Source: Firmicutes bacterium UBA6806 | GTDB lineage: Bacteria; Bacillota; Clostridia; Peptostreptococcales; Acidaminobacteraceae | Reading direction: 5' to 3' | NCBI GenBank assembly: GCA_002452745.1 | Contig: DKFC01000005.1 | Span: 19,247 to 83,246 of the forward strand | DNA: 64,000 nt | Shown here: piece after piece, positions 34,524 through 42,860 of the stretch | Numbering within the stretch: the stretch's first letter is position 1 | Layout: each line of letters begins with the position of its first letter | Translations under genes and position numbers: made by a program | The notes under the pieces: generated by a model | Databases searched by the model: none | What the model was told of the DNA's origin: nothing | The model's input: the letters and a program-made list of their open reading frames with translations, nothing else

Positions 34524-34895
34524 TTACTTGGCGTGCATGGTACGTGTTGCCACAATATTTGAACCTGTCCCCAAGATGTTCTCTATGACAATATCGCCTA
34601 TTTTAATGGGCGCTGTTACAGCAACTTCATTGATGAGTGTCATGGCTTCAAAAATGAGCGTCTTTGGAATGGGGGCGTCTGTCTTTACAGGCAGGCGGCT
34701 TAAATGACTTCCGGATATTTTTACAGTTGTTGGAAGCATACGTGTTGGAGCTGTCATTTCCTTAAGAGCATATGCATGTCCACGGGGACATTTATTGCCG
34801 TATATCTTATAACCGCTTTCTGCGCTGACGTCTATTTCCACAGTAAGCCGACAACCAAGTGGACACACGATGCAGATTAATTTTCGACTGGACAT
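34524..34895 (-). CDS. DUF1667 cysteine-rich protein
   Basis: 123 residues with CIVCPLGCRL at 8-17 and a further NKCPRGHAYA near residue 35, four cysteines that could bind zinc or an iron-sulfur cluster. The rest, TAPTRMLPTTVKISG and NILGTGSNIVATR, is typical of DUF1667. In Clostridia and Thermotogae it accompanies the two flavoproteins of an anaerobic glycerol-3-phosphate oxidase in place of a classic GlpC. AAAGGAGG precedes the ATG, three bases before the GlpB-like stop region. Confidence 0.88.
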   Translation of the reverse strand: MSSRKLICIVCPLGCRLTVEIDVSAESGYKIYGNKCPRGHAYALKEMTAPTRMLPTTVKISGSHLSRLPVKTDAPIPKTLIFEAMTLINEVAVTAPIKIGDIVIENILGTGSNIVATRTMHAK

Positions 34896-34898
34896 TTA

Positions 34899-36173
34899 TT
34901 ACGCCTCCTTTACCACTTCTATCGACAGCTTTTGCACCTGAGTATGGAGGCGTGCCTTCTCTATGACCAAGTGTTCCATTTCACCAGGGGCCAAATGCTG
35001 TCTGTTAAATTCTTTTACGATAATTCCATCTGCTTTGACAACCAGTTTTACATTGTGATATACGTTTTTCACACGCATAAACAGATGAAGTTGTTCTTCG
35101 GTACGTTCATACCGTACAATCTGTGGAACGATATAGCCAATGCCGTTTCCGTTAATTGTGTTGATGCAGTGAGTGGGAGTGTGCCAATGATGTTTCACAT
35201 AAGCTGCGGCATTTTTGCCAGCACGTCGGCTCTCTTCAGTGACAAAATCCACGAGGTCATGTACATGAACCACATTTCCACAGGCAAAAATCCCATGTTC
35301 TGTGGTTTCCATTGCCTCATTGACAATTGGTCCGTTTGTCTTGGGGTCAATTTCAATCCCCGCTTGTCTAGTGAGTTCATTTTCAGGGATAAGTCCAACT
35401 GATAACAGCAAGGTATCGCATTCATACTCAATTTCTGTACCGGGAATTGGCTTGAGTGAAGCATCAACTTTTGAAATCGTCACGCCACTGACTCTATCTT
35501 TACCCCTGATTTCCGTAACCGTATGGCTGAGATATAGAGGAATATCAAAGTCATCAAGGCACTGGACAATGTTTCTGGTAAGTCCACCAGAATAAGGCTG
35601 AAGTTCAGCGACAGCAAGAACCTTTGCGCCTTCCAGCGTCAATCGGCGTGCCATGATGAGTCCAATATCTCCCGATCCGAGAATCACAACTCTCTTGCCG
35701 ACCATGTACCCCTCCATGTTGATGTAGCGCTGTGCAGTTCCTGCGCTAAAAACACCTGCGGGTCTAGTTCCTGGAATGGCGATAGCGCCCCTAGTTCTCT
35801 CACGACACCCCATGGCAAGGATGATTGCATCAGCTTCTATGAGCATGTAGCCGTCTGAACTGTTCATTGCCTTAATCACCTTGTGGCGGGATGAATCGTC
35901 ATTTGTTTCTATATCTAATACCATAGTATCCAGTTTGTATTCAATCCCCATACTCATGAGTTCATCTATGAAGCGTTCAGCATATTCTGGCCCAGTCAAT
36001 TCTTCTTTAAAGATGTGGAGACCAAAGCCGTTGTGGATGCACTGTTGAAGGATACCGCCCAATTCTCTGTCCCGTTCTATGATGAGGATTTTCTCAGCGC
36101 CATCTCTACGAGCTTCAATGGCACTTGCCAAGCCAGCTGGGCCTCCTCCAATTACGACAATATCATACTTCAT
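34899..36173 (-). CDS. GlpB-like FAD/NAD(P)-binding oxidoreductase
   Basis: 424 residues of the pyridine-nucleotide disulfide oxidoreductase fold. FAD motif VVIGGGPAGLASAIEARRDG at the start, second dinucleotide motif VVILGSGDIGLIMARRLTLEG near residue 165 (read as ILGSGDIGLIMARR), and GIFACGNVVHVHDLVD near 310 for the flavin ribityl region. No redox CxxC pair of the disulfide reductases is present. By position it is the electron-accepting subunit for the GlpA-like dehydrogenase. It overlaps that gene by 11 bases. Confidence 0.85.
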   Translation of the reverse strand: MKYDIVVIGGGPAGLASAIEARRDGAEKILIIERDRELGGILQQCIHNGFGLHIFKEELTGPEYAERFIDELMSMGIEYKLDTMVLDIETNDDSSRHKVIKAMNSSDGYMLIEADAIILAMGCRERTRGAIAIPGTRPAGVFSAGTAQRYINMEGYMVGKRVVILGSGDIGLIMARRLTLEGAKVLAVAELQPYSGGLTRNIVQCLDDFDIPLYLSHTVTEIRGKDRVSGVTISKVDASLKPIPGTEIEYECDTLLLSVGLIPENELTRQAGIEIDPKTNGPIVNEAMETTEHGIFACGNVVHVHDLVDFVTEESRRAGKNAAAYVKHHWHTPTHCINTINGNGIGYIVPQIVRYERTEEQLHLFMRVKNVYHNVKLVVKADGIIVKEFNRQHLAPGEMEHLVIEKARLHTQVQKLSIEVVKEA

Positions 36174-37620
36174 TGTCTGTCACCTCCGATTTTGTCTTTC
36201 CAATGAGAATAAAGGATTCTGAACTTTCCTGACAGATGGATTCCACTGGAACAGCCAGTTCCCGTGAAAGAATCTCCATGACTCTTGGGCCACAGAAACC
36301 TCCCTGACATCTGCCGGCACCTGGGCGAGCCCGTCGTTTGATGCCATTTAAAGTTCTGCCACCGCAATTTCTATGGATGGCGTCTAGTATTTCACCTTCG
36401 GTGATGGATTCACATCGACAAATAATGCGACCATATGCGGGCTTTTCTTTGATTAAGACCGCCTTCTCGGCATCGGATAACTTTTCAAACCGAATGCGCT
36501 TTTGTCTAATTGGGTTGAAATGTGGATTTAAAGGTGCTTTGAGAGATTTTGATAATTCGGTTGCCACGTGTTTCCCAATAGCAGGCGCACTGGATAGACC
36601 AGGGGATTTCATGCCCGCTAAATTATAGAATCCACTAATTTTACCTTCGCCAATGATGAAATCTCCAGTTGATGGCTCAGCTCTGAGCCCAGCAAAGGTA
36701 GTGATGTTTTCCCTGTATGGAATGTTGTTAACCAGCTTTGCAGCAGATTCTTTGATATAGTCAAGGCGATTGCCTGTGGTTTCAATAGCTTCTCTTTCAG
36801 TTGACTCTAAATCTTCAGAATCTGGTCCAACCAATAGATTGCCCTCGGTGGTTGGAAGGACTAAGATGCCCTTTCCCAGTTTTGAGGGACAAGGGAAAAT
36901 AACGTGATTTACCAAGCCGTTTACATTTTTATCAAGTAAGAAATACTGTCCTCTTCGGGGGTGAATCGTAAATTCAGGGGAATCACAGACCATTTTATAG
37001 AGGGTATCTGCATAGACGCCGGCTGCGTTGACAATTCGTTTTGCCCTCACCGTTTGGTTGCTGCTGTGAATCAAAAATCCATCAGATTCCACATCTATTT
37101 TAATCACTTCAAAATTGAGCATCAAATTGGCACCATTGTCCATGGCGTTTTCCATGTAGGCCACTGTAAGTTCCCAGGGTTCAGTAATACCAGCACTGGG
37201 GGCATAAAGAGCCCCTATGGCCAAATCGCTTATATTGGGTTCAAATGCTCTGAGCATGGCTTGATCTATAATCCTTAAACCGGGAATTCCCAGTGATTCT
37301 CCATTTTCTTTAAGGGCCTTTAGGGTTGTCATGTCCTCTTCATCAAAGGCACAGACAAGTGAACCAATTCTATTAAACGGAACGTTGAGTTCATCGCATA
37401 TTTCGCCAAAAATGCGATTTCCAAGGGCGTTGAATCGACCTTTGTTTGAACCAAATGGCGCATCATATCCAGCATGGACAATGGCACTATTGGCTTTTGT
37501 TGTGCCAATGGCAACATCGTTGCCCTTCTCCAGTACAACAACTTTCAATTGATATTTCATGAGCTCTCGGGCTACGGATGCCCCAATGACACCTGCGCCT
37601 ACTATCGCCACATCATACAT
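36163..37620 (-). CDS. GlpA-like glycerol-3-phosphate dehydrogenase
   Basis: 485 residues. An FAD-binding DAO domain (VAIVGAGVIGASVARELM at the start, GLRAEPSTGDFIIG later) is followed by a BFD-like [2Fe-2S] domain at about 400-455 with the cysteines of RIICRCESITEGE and RCQGGFCGP. This fusion is the pattern of GlpA of the anaerobic glycerol-3-phosphate dehydrogenase and of related amino-acid oxidases; the glpF-glpK context favours glycerol 3-phosphate. AGGAGG lies seven bases before the ATG at 37618-37620; a GTG one codon earlier is also in frame. Confidence 0.88.
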   Translation of the reverse strand: MYDVAIVGAGVIGASVARELMKYQLKVVVLEKGNDVAIGTTKANSAIVHAGYDAPFGSNKGRFNALGNRIFGEICDELNVPFNRIGSLVCAFDEEDMTTLKALKENGESLGIPGLRIIDQAMLRAFEPNISDLAIGALYAPSAGITEPWELTVAYMENAMDNGANLMLNFEVIKIDVESDGFLIHSSNQTVRAKRIVNAAGVYADTLYKMVCDSPEFTIHPRRGQYFLLDKNVNGLVNHVIFPCPSKLGKGILVLPTTEGNLLVGPDSEDLESTEREAIETTGNRLDYIKESAAKLVNNIPYRENITTFAGLRAEPSTGDFIIGEGKISGFYNLAGMKSPGLSSAPAIGKHVATELSKSLKAPLNPHFNPIRQKRIRFEKLSDAEKAVLIKEKPAYGRIICRCESITEGEILDAIHRNCGGRTLNGIKRRARPGAGRCQGGFCGPRVMEILSRELAVPVESICQESSESFILIGKTKSEVTDNEV

Positions 37621-37682
37621 CACTTATCCTCCTAAACACAGTATTCATATTAGCCGTATTAATCGTATAATTTCATCAATAT

Positions 37683-37730
37683 AAAAAGCCACCACAAGTA
37701 AACCTAATCATAAGGTTTCTGTGATGGCTC
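37683..37730 (-). terminator. Terminator between glpK and the GlpA-like gene
   Basis: On the minus strand GAGCCATCACAG pairs with CTTGTGGTGGC around an inner AAACCT/AGGTTT hairpin and is followed by five T. It lies 66 bases past the glpK stop and would at least weaken read-through into the oxidase genes. Confidence 0.75.
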
Positions 37731-37795
37731 TCATTCTCTTGCCATATAATTCTATTTGTTTATATTATATCAAATTCACACATTTATGCAAAGCG

Positions 37796-39298
37796 TTATT
37801 CTGCATCTTCCCAGCCCTTTGCACGCTCAACTGCTTTTTTCCAACCTGCATAGAGTTTTGTACGATAAGTTTCGTCTATACTGTGGTTAAATTGTCTGCC
37901 AACAGCCCAGTTTGTTTTGATTTCCTCTTTTGATTTCCAGAATCCAACTGCAAGTCCAGCAAGATATGCTGCCCCTAAGGCCGTGGTTTCGGTGACTTTT
38001 GGACGATCAACTTGCACTCCCAAAATGTCTGATTGGAACTGCATGAGGAAATTGTTTGCCGTTGCACCGCCATCGACTTTTAAAGTAGCTAAGTTGATGC
38101 CTGAATCCTCCTGCATGGCTTCAAGGACATCTCTTGTTTGATAAGCAATGGATTCCAGTGTGGCTCTGATAACGTGATTTTTATTGGAACCCCTGGTCAA
38201 GCCCACCAAACTGCCGCGTGCATACATGTCCCAATATGGAGCCCCTAATCCTGCAAACGCTGGAACAAGATAAACCCCATTTGTGTCTTCTACTTTTGAT
38301 GCAAAGTATTCTGTATCGGCTGCATCTGAAATGAGTTTTAGTTCATCTCTGAGCCACTGAACAGATGCGCCTGCAATGAAGATGGACCCTTCAAGCGCAT
38401 ATTCAACCTTTCCATCAAGCCCCCATGCGATTGTGGTCAGTAGGCCATTTGCCGATGGAACCATTTTTTCTCCTGTATTCATGAGCATAAAACAACCTGT
38501 TCCATAAGTGTTCTTTGCCATTCCCGGTTCAAAACAGGTTTGTCCAAAGAGTGCTGCTTGTTGGTCTCCTGCGATTCCCGAAATTGGGATTTCAGCTCCG
38601 CCAAAAGTTTGAATGTCTGTTTTTCCATAGATTTCTGAAGATGGTTTCACTTCTGGAAGCATGGATTTAGGAATATTCAGTGCCTGAAGAATCGTGTCAT
38701 CCCATTTGAGATCGGCAATATTATAGAGCATGGTTCTAGAAGCATTTGAATAGTCTGTTACGTGAACTTTACCCCTTGTGAGATTCCAAATAAGCCAAGT
38801 GTCAATATTGCCGAACAACAAGTCACCTTTTTCAGCTCTCTCTCTGGCCCCTTCCACATTGTCTAAAATCCATTTGACTTTTGTGCCTGAAAAGTAAGCG
38901 TCTATGACGAGTCCTGTCTTTTCTCTAATATGGGTTTCAAATCCCTTAGCTTTTAAATCATCGCAGATAGGTGCAGTTCTCCTACATTGCCAAACGATGG
39001 CATTATATACGGGTTTTCCAGTGTGGCGATCCCAGACAACAGTTGTCTCACGTTGATTGGTAATGCCAATGGCTGCAATTTCATGGGGGCTGACGCCAGC
39101 AGTTTCAAGAACTTCACGGGCAACGCCTGATTGTGTTCCCCAGATTTCCATAGCGTCATGTTCTACCCATCCTGGTTTAGGATAAAATTGAGTGAACTCC
39201 TTTTGAGCAACTTTGACGATGTTTCCGCTCTTGTCAAAGAGTATTGCTCTTGAACTGGTAGTTCCTTGATCCAGAGAGAGAATATATTTCTTTTCCAT
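37796..39298 (-). CDS. glpK: Glycerol kinase
   Basis: Phosphorylates glycerol to glycerol 3-phosphate. 500 residues, the normal length; FGGY landmarks are YILSLDQGTTSSRAILFD at the start, GITNQRETTVVWD, the glycerol-binding DYSNASRTMLYNI, GIAGDQQAALFGQ, and KVDGGATANNFLMQFQSDIL. GGAGG precedes the ATG. It follows glpF by 63 bases on the same strand, so one transcript from the sigma-54 promoter probably serves both. Confidence 0.96.
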   Translation of the reverse strand: MEKKYILSLDQGTTSSRAILFDKSGNIVKVAQKEFTQFYPKPGWVEHDAMEIWGTQSGVAREVLETAGVSPHEIAAIGITNQRETTVVWDRHTGKPVYNAIVWQCRRTAPICDDLKAKGFETHIREKTGLVIDAYFSGTKVKWILDNVEGARERAEKGDLLFGNIDTWLIWNLTRGKVHVTDYSNASRTMLYNIADLKWDDTILQALNIPKSMLPEVKPSSEIYGKTDIQTFGGAEIPISGIAGDQQAALFGQTCFEPGMAKNTYGTGCFMLMNTGEKMVPSANGLLTTIAWGLDGKVEYALEGSIFIAGASVQWLRDELKLISDAADTEYFASKVEDTNGVYLVPAFAGLGAPYWDMYARGSLVGLTRGSNKNHVIRATLESIAYQTRDVLEAMQEDSGINLATLKVDGGATANNFLMQFQSDILGVQVDRPKVTETTALGAAYLAGLAVGFWKSKEEIKTNWAVGRQFNHSIDETYRTKLYAGWKKAVERAKGWEDAE

Positions 39299-39361
39299 TT
39301 TAATGCCTCCTCAAAATATTGTAGTTATATGATATGACCTGACATTGCTCTGTTGACGTTT

Positions 39362-40204
39362 TTAAGCAGCGTCTTGATTTAATGAGGTGTTGCTACCACC
39401 GTCAGAAAGTGCTGTTGGAACGATGTATTTGCTGACGAGATTGTCGTAGATAAGTGCACCTAGCAATCCGCCGACGATTGGGCCTACAATTGGAACCCAG
39501 AAGTAATTATTCGGTGCGGGTAGTGCGATGTTTCCCCAACCTGAAATTGCCAAGAAGAGTTTCGGCCCAAAGTCCCTTGCAGGATTCATGGCGAATCCAG
39601 TCAAAGAACCAAATGAAGCGCCGAGGATGGCAATTGTCAAACCCACTAGAATTGGACCAAAAGGTGCGTATTTTCCATTTGGTGCATTGGTGTTTTTAGC
39701 ATCGCCAATGGCGAGTATAACCATGAGCAGTACTGCTGTAATGGCAATTTCTACAAACATGGCTTCGATATTGCTCAGATATGGCTTTGGGTAGGTGGTG
39801 AAGATTCCCGCAGTGGTAAGTCCGCTTTCGGCACTTCTGACGATTCCGTTTGCAGCTTCAAAGACGAAGAACCCCTGCCTGAACAGTCCATAGGTTACCA
39901 GTGCACCGGTAAAACAGCCAGCGATTTGACTCAAAATATACGGAATAACTTTGAATTTTGGAAAATCTCTAAAAGCGGCCATTGTAATCGTGACAGCAGG
40001 ATTGATATGCGTTCCAGAAACCGCTCCAGTGATGTATATAGCCATTGTAACACCACTCCCCCAAATCAGACCAACATCCCACATGTTGTAGGCCTGATCG
40101 TTTAAAACCAGAGATGCCACTGAACCAGCACCTATAAAAATGAGAATAAAAGCTCCGACGAATTCAGCTAACAATTCACCAAATAAATTGTCCTTCTTTA
40201 ACAT
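39362..40204 (-). CDS. glpF: Glycerol uptake facilitator (aquaglyceroporin)
   Basis: 280 residues of the MIP family with six membrane helices and both half-helix motifs: SGTHINPAVT (first NPA) and GFAMNPARDFGPK (second NPA with the following Asp/Arg typical of glycerol facilitators). The ATG at 40202-40204 follows GAGGAGG, so the few codons upstream are dropped. First gene of the glycerol operon; a sigma-54 type promoter lies about 55-70 bases before it. Confidence 0.95.
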   Translation of the reverse strand: MLKKDNLFGELLAEFVGAFILIFIGAGSVASLVLNDQAYNMWDVGLIWGSGVTMAIYITGAVSGTHINPAVTITMAAFRDFPKFKVIPYILSQIAGCFTGALVTYGLFRQGFFVFEAANGIVRSAESGLTTAGIFTTYPKPYLSNIEAMFVEIAITAVLLMVILAIGDAKNTNAPNGKYAPFGPILVGLTIAILGASFGSLTGFAMNPARDFGPKLFLAISGWGNIALPAPNNYFWVPIVGPIVGGLLGALIYDNLVSKYIVPTALSDGGSNTSLNQDAA

Positions 40205-40257
40205 AATGATCCTCCTCAACAGTTTTATGTTGCAAATCCATGGATGACATTATTAAT

Positions 40258-40273
40258 TGCAAGTTGCGTGCCA
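40258..40273 (-). promoter_or_regulatory. Sigma-54 (-24/-12) promoter of glpFK
   Basis: The minus strand reads TGGCAC, five bases, then TTGCA, an exact match to the RpoN consensus TGGCAC-N5-TTGCA. The predicted transcription start is about 40 bases before the glpF ATG. The activator gene with a GAFTGA loop lies 6 kb downstream in the same cluster. Confidence 0.85.
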
Positions 40274-40325
40274 AAGGACCAAAATGTGTAAAATCAATTG
40301 TTTCTGCTGAGGAATCAAAAATGTG

Positions 40326-40384
40326 TTGATAAAAATTCCCAACTTTTGAGAGGAAAGTCTCATGGAGTTGGGAATTTTTATCAA
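40326..40384. terminator. Perfect 19-bp inverted repeat between the ABC-F gene and glpF
   Basis: TTGATAAAAATTCCCAACT at 40326-40344 is repeated in inverted form at 40366-40384; the loop itself holds TGAGA/TCTCA. The arms end in A/T runs, so it should act as a terminator for the ABC-F gene (57 bases past its stop). It also lies about 80-140 bases upstream of the predicted glpF start, where an enhancer-binding protein would bind. Confidence 0.65.
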
Positions 40385-40440
40385 GTAATGCTGTGGACAC
40401 GATATGTCCTCTCTATTTTATCAAATGAGTGTTGACATGC

Positions 40441-42195
40441 CTATAAATTTTTCTGAGAACTCAATGCGTCATATTCCTCGCTGAGGGCCTGATACTTAGG
40501 GTCATCAGGTGAGAGCATACTCATGTCACCAATGATTTGAGTGAGCCTAAGTGAGCGCAAGAGAAGATCATCTCCACTTTTGGGGAGAGAAAGTGATTCA
40601 TTAAGTTCAGTAACAGAGCCAGTGGCTATATCTGTCATTTTATTAGATATAGATTTCTCAAAATCCCTATAATCATCTAGATTCCCTTCAAACCGTACGA
40701 CCTTGCCATCTTTAAAGGTAAAGAGCGTGTTGCAGATGCAGTTGATTAGGTATCTGTCATGAGAGACTACAATCAATGTGCCATCATACTTGCCAAGTGC
40801 TTCTTCAAAAGTTTCTTTACTCATGAGGTCCATGTGGTTGGTTGGTTCATCCAGTAAGATCAAGTCATAATTGCTTAGCAGAATTTTAAGTAGTTTTAGC
40901 TTTGTCTGTTCCCCATAGCTCAAGCTCATGATGTTCTTTTCAAGTGAAAGATTTGTAAAACCCATTTGATAAAGACGGTTTGAAAGATCTACTTGTGAAG
41001 GTTTATCATAGCAATCAAAATAGTTTTGAATGGTTATATCCAGCGGGAGTGACAGGGAAAACTGATTCATATGAGCTATCTTAAGCGTTGGACTAATAAG
41101 CAGTTCGCCAGAGGTTGGCTCAAGTTCCTTGAGCATTAGTTTCAAAAGTGTGGTTTTGCCGCATCCATTATCGCCATAGAGGCCGATGCGATCCCCCCTT
41201 TTGATATAGAAATCACTGGTTTGAATCACGGTGCGATTATCAAACGATTTTGACAGGGCTTTCCCCTCGAGCAGATTTTTTCCCTTTTTGGAGGAATCGC
41301 TAAAGTGCATGACAATTTCACGTTCTTTTTCAGGTCGATCAATTCCGTTTAAGTCAATTTTCTCAAGTTTCTTTATCTTAGATTTTATTTGACGATCTCT
41401 CTTCTTTGCCTTCATCCTAAAGTATTCTTTTTTACCTTCACCTTGTCGTTGTTTTTTGGTGGAATCCTTGTGTGCTTTGTCAGCCCATTTTTTTAGCTGG
41501 CTGATTTCAGCTTCAATTTCTCTTTTGCGCTTTTCCTGATTTTGATAAGCGCTTTCCTGCGCTTTTAGAAGTTCGTGTCTTAACGTTACATACTGCGAGT
41601 AATTACCTTCGTATGAATTGACACTGCCTTTTGAAATTTCAATAATTCTAGTGGCAATTTCATCTAAGAAATACCGATCATGCGACACCATGACCACCGT
41701 TCCAAAGTAGCTGTAAAGCGATTCCATGAGCCACTGAATTCCCGAGATGTCCATGTGGTTTGTGGGCTCATCTAAAATGAGCAATTCAGGTGAAAAAGAC
41801 CAAATCTGAGTCAAGGCGTGTTTCATGGATTCCCCACCACTTAAATAGGTTGAAATCCCATTTATGGCAAGTTCTTTTTCGTACTTGAGGAGATCTCCGT
41901 TAACTTCTGCGCTTTCAGATAAGAGTTCAATGCCAGAATCGGTTATACGTTTAATTTGAAATGAACCGTCTTGATTGAGATAACCCACATCCATCGGTGG
42001 ATGGTTCCAGATAATGTGACCAGAGTCCGCTTTTAAGTTGTCCAGTAAAATTTGAATCAGCGTGCTTTTTCCTGTGCCGTTTGCACCGATAATGCCAACT
42101 CGCTCTCCGGGGAATACTTCTATTGAGATGTCCTTTAGGACAGATTGTGTGCCAAAGTCTTTTGATATATTTTGTACCTTAAATACAGGTTTCAT
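40441..42195 (-). CDS. ABC-F ATPase, probable antibiotic-resistance ribosomal protection type
   Basis: 584 residues, two ABC domains and no membrane segment. Domain 1: Walker A GANGTGKSTL, signature LSGGESMKHAL, Walker B ELLILDEPTNHMD. Domain 2 (from about 310): GDNGCGKTTLL, LSYGEQTKLKL, LILLDEPTNHMD. The linker is long, basic and coiled-coil-like (KWADKAHKDSTKKQRQG). ABC-F proteins of this shape (CplR, Vga, Lsa, VmlR) free ribosomes from lincosamide, pleuromutilin or streptogramin drugs; a housekeeping Uup/EttA-like role is less likely given the length and the attenuator-like leader. Drug spectrum cannot be read from sequence. Confidence 0.85.
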   Translation of the reverse strand: MKPVFKVQNISKDFGTQSVLKDISIEVFPGERVGIIGANGTGKSTLIQILLDNLKADSGHIIWNHPPMDVGYLNQDGSFQIKRITDSGIELLSESAEVNGDLLKYEKELAINGISTYLSGGESMKHALTQIWSFSPELLILDEPTNHMDISGIQWLMESLYSYFGTVVMVSHDRYFLDEIATRIIEISKGSVNSYEGNYSQYVTLRHELLKAQESAYQNQEKRKREIEAEISQLKKWADKAHKDSTKKQRQGEGKKEYFRMKAKKRDRQIKSKIKKLEKIDLNGIDRPEKEREIVMHFSDSSKKGKNLLEGKALSKSFDNRTVIQTSDFYIKRGDRIGLYGDNGCGKTTLLKLMLKELEPTSGELLISPTLKIAHMNQFSLSLPLDITIQNYFDCYDKPSQVDLSNRLYQMGFTNLSLEKNIMSLSYGEQTKLKLLKILLSNYDLILLDEPTNHMDLMSKETFEEALGKYDGTLIVVSHDRYLINCICNTLFTFKDGKVVRFEGNLDDYRDFEKSISNKMTDIATGSVTELNESLSLPKSGDDLLLRSLRLTQIIGDMSMLSPDDPKYQALSEEYDALSSQKNL

Positions 42196-42280
42196 AGAAC
42201 CACTTCCTTTTCACTGGAAGCCCTTTTTATGAGTACAGATATTTTATCCACTATTGGTGAGTATACCTGTCTTGAAACGC

Positions 42281-42317
42281 AAAAAAGGATGCCGCTGAAA
42301 AGTTCAACACGCATCCT
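42281..42317 (-). terminator. Leader terminator before the ABC-F gene
   Basis: Arms AGGATGC (42311-42317) and GCATCCT (42286-42292) continue inwards as GTTGAA with TTCAGC around a three-base loop, and six T follow on the minus strand. It ends about 85 bases before the ABC-F start codon, between promoter and gene. Confidence 0.75.
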
Positions 42318-42655
42318 AAAGATTTGAAAATTTATAAAACAAGCTCCGCAAGAAATAGACACAGTTCCCTATAAAAAGCCATGAACGAGACGAAAAACAA
42401 CAGATTTATGATCTCATGTTTTTGCTGGATTGCACTTGGAAACAGTGCAATAAAGTCGTTCTGCGTTGTTCAAATAAATCAAACCGTTATTTACATAATC
42501 TGGATGAGTGATGACAAATCATTCTCAGCACAAAAAAGCCTATAAAAAATACCTTTTTTACTAGAAAGAGCTTCTCTCTATTTTATATTTTTTAGACATT
42601 TTTATTCTAAGAACTTACTTCATCGAACTCTCCTTTTAATCTATGGTAACGGTGA
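42318..42655 (-). other. ABC-F leader with short upstream ORFs
   Basis: Three short frames lie in the leader. The first (42615-42623) is Met-Lys-stop, with AAAGGAG six bases before its ATG, about 30 bases from the predicted transcript start. The second (42561-42599) would encode 12 residues beginning MSKKYKIE and the third (42332-42382) 16 residues beginning MAFYREL; neither has a ribosome site. A TTGCACT/AGTGCAA hairpin (about 42430-42450) lies between. The layout fits ribosome-sensing attenuation. Confidence 0.55.
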
Positions 42656-42662
42656 CTACTAA

Positions 42663-42691
42663 AGTTTAAAATAAATGCCTTAATTTGTCAA
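42663..42691 (-). promoter_or_regulatory. Promoter of the ABC-F transcript
   Basis: TTGACA (42686-42691, minus strand) and TAAACT (42663-42668) are 17 bases apart, giving a leader of roughly 460 bases before the ABC-F start. The rest of 42692-42860 holds only the upstream region of the divergent glycosylase gene. Confidence 0.6.
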
Positions 42692-42860
42692 GTCTCTATT
42701 AATGGTTTCGCCTTCTCTCAGGCTGATGAATACTCGACAGATTCACTCTGCAATAAGAATTGATAGAATGATTGATATATGGATTGATTAATATGCATAA
42801 TTTAAGTAACATTGAATTATGATGCTGTGTATTTCATCTCATGTCAGATAAGGGGGTACG

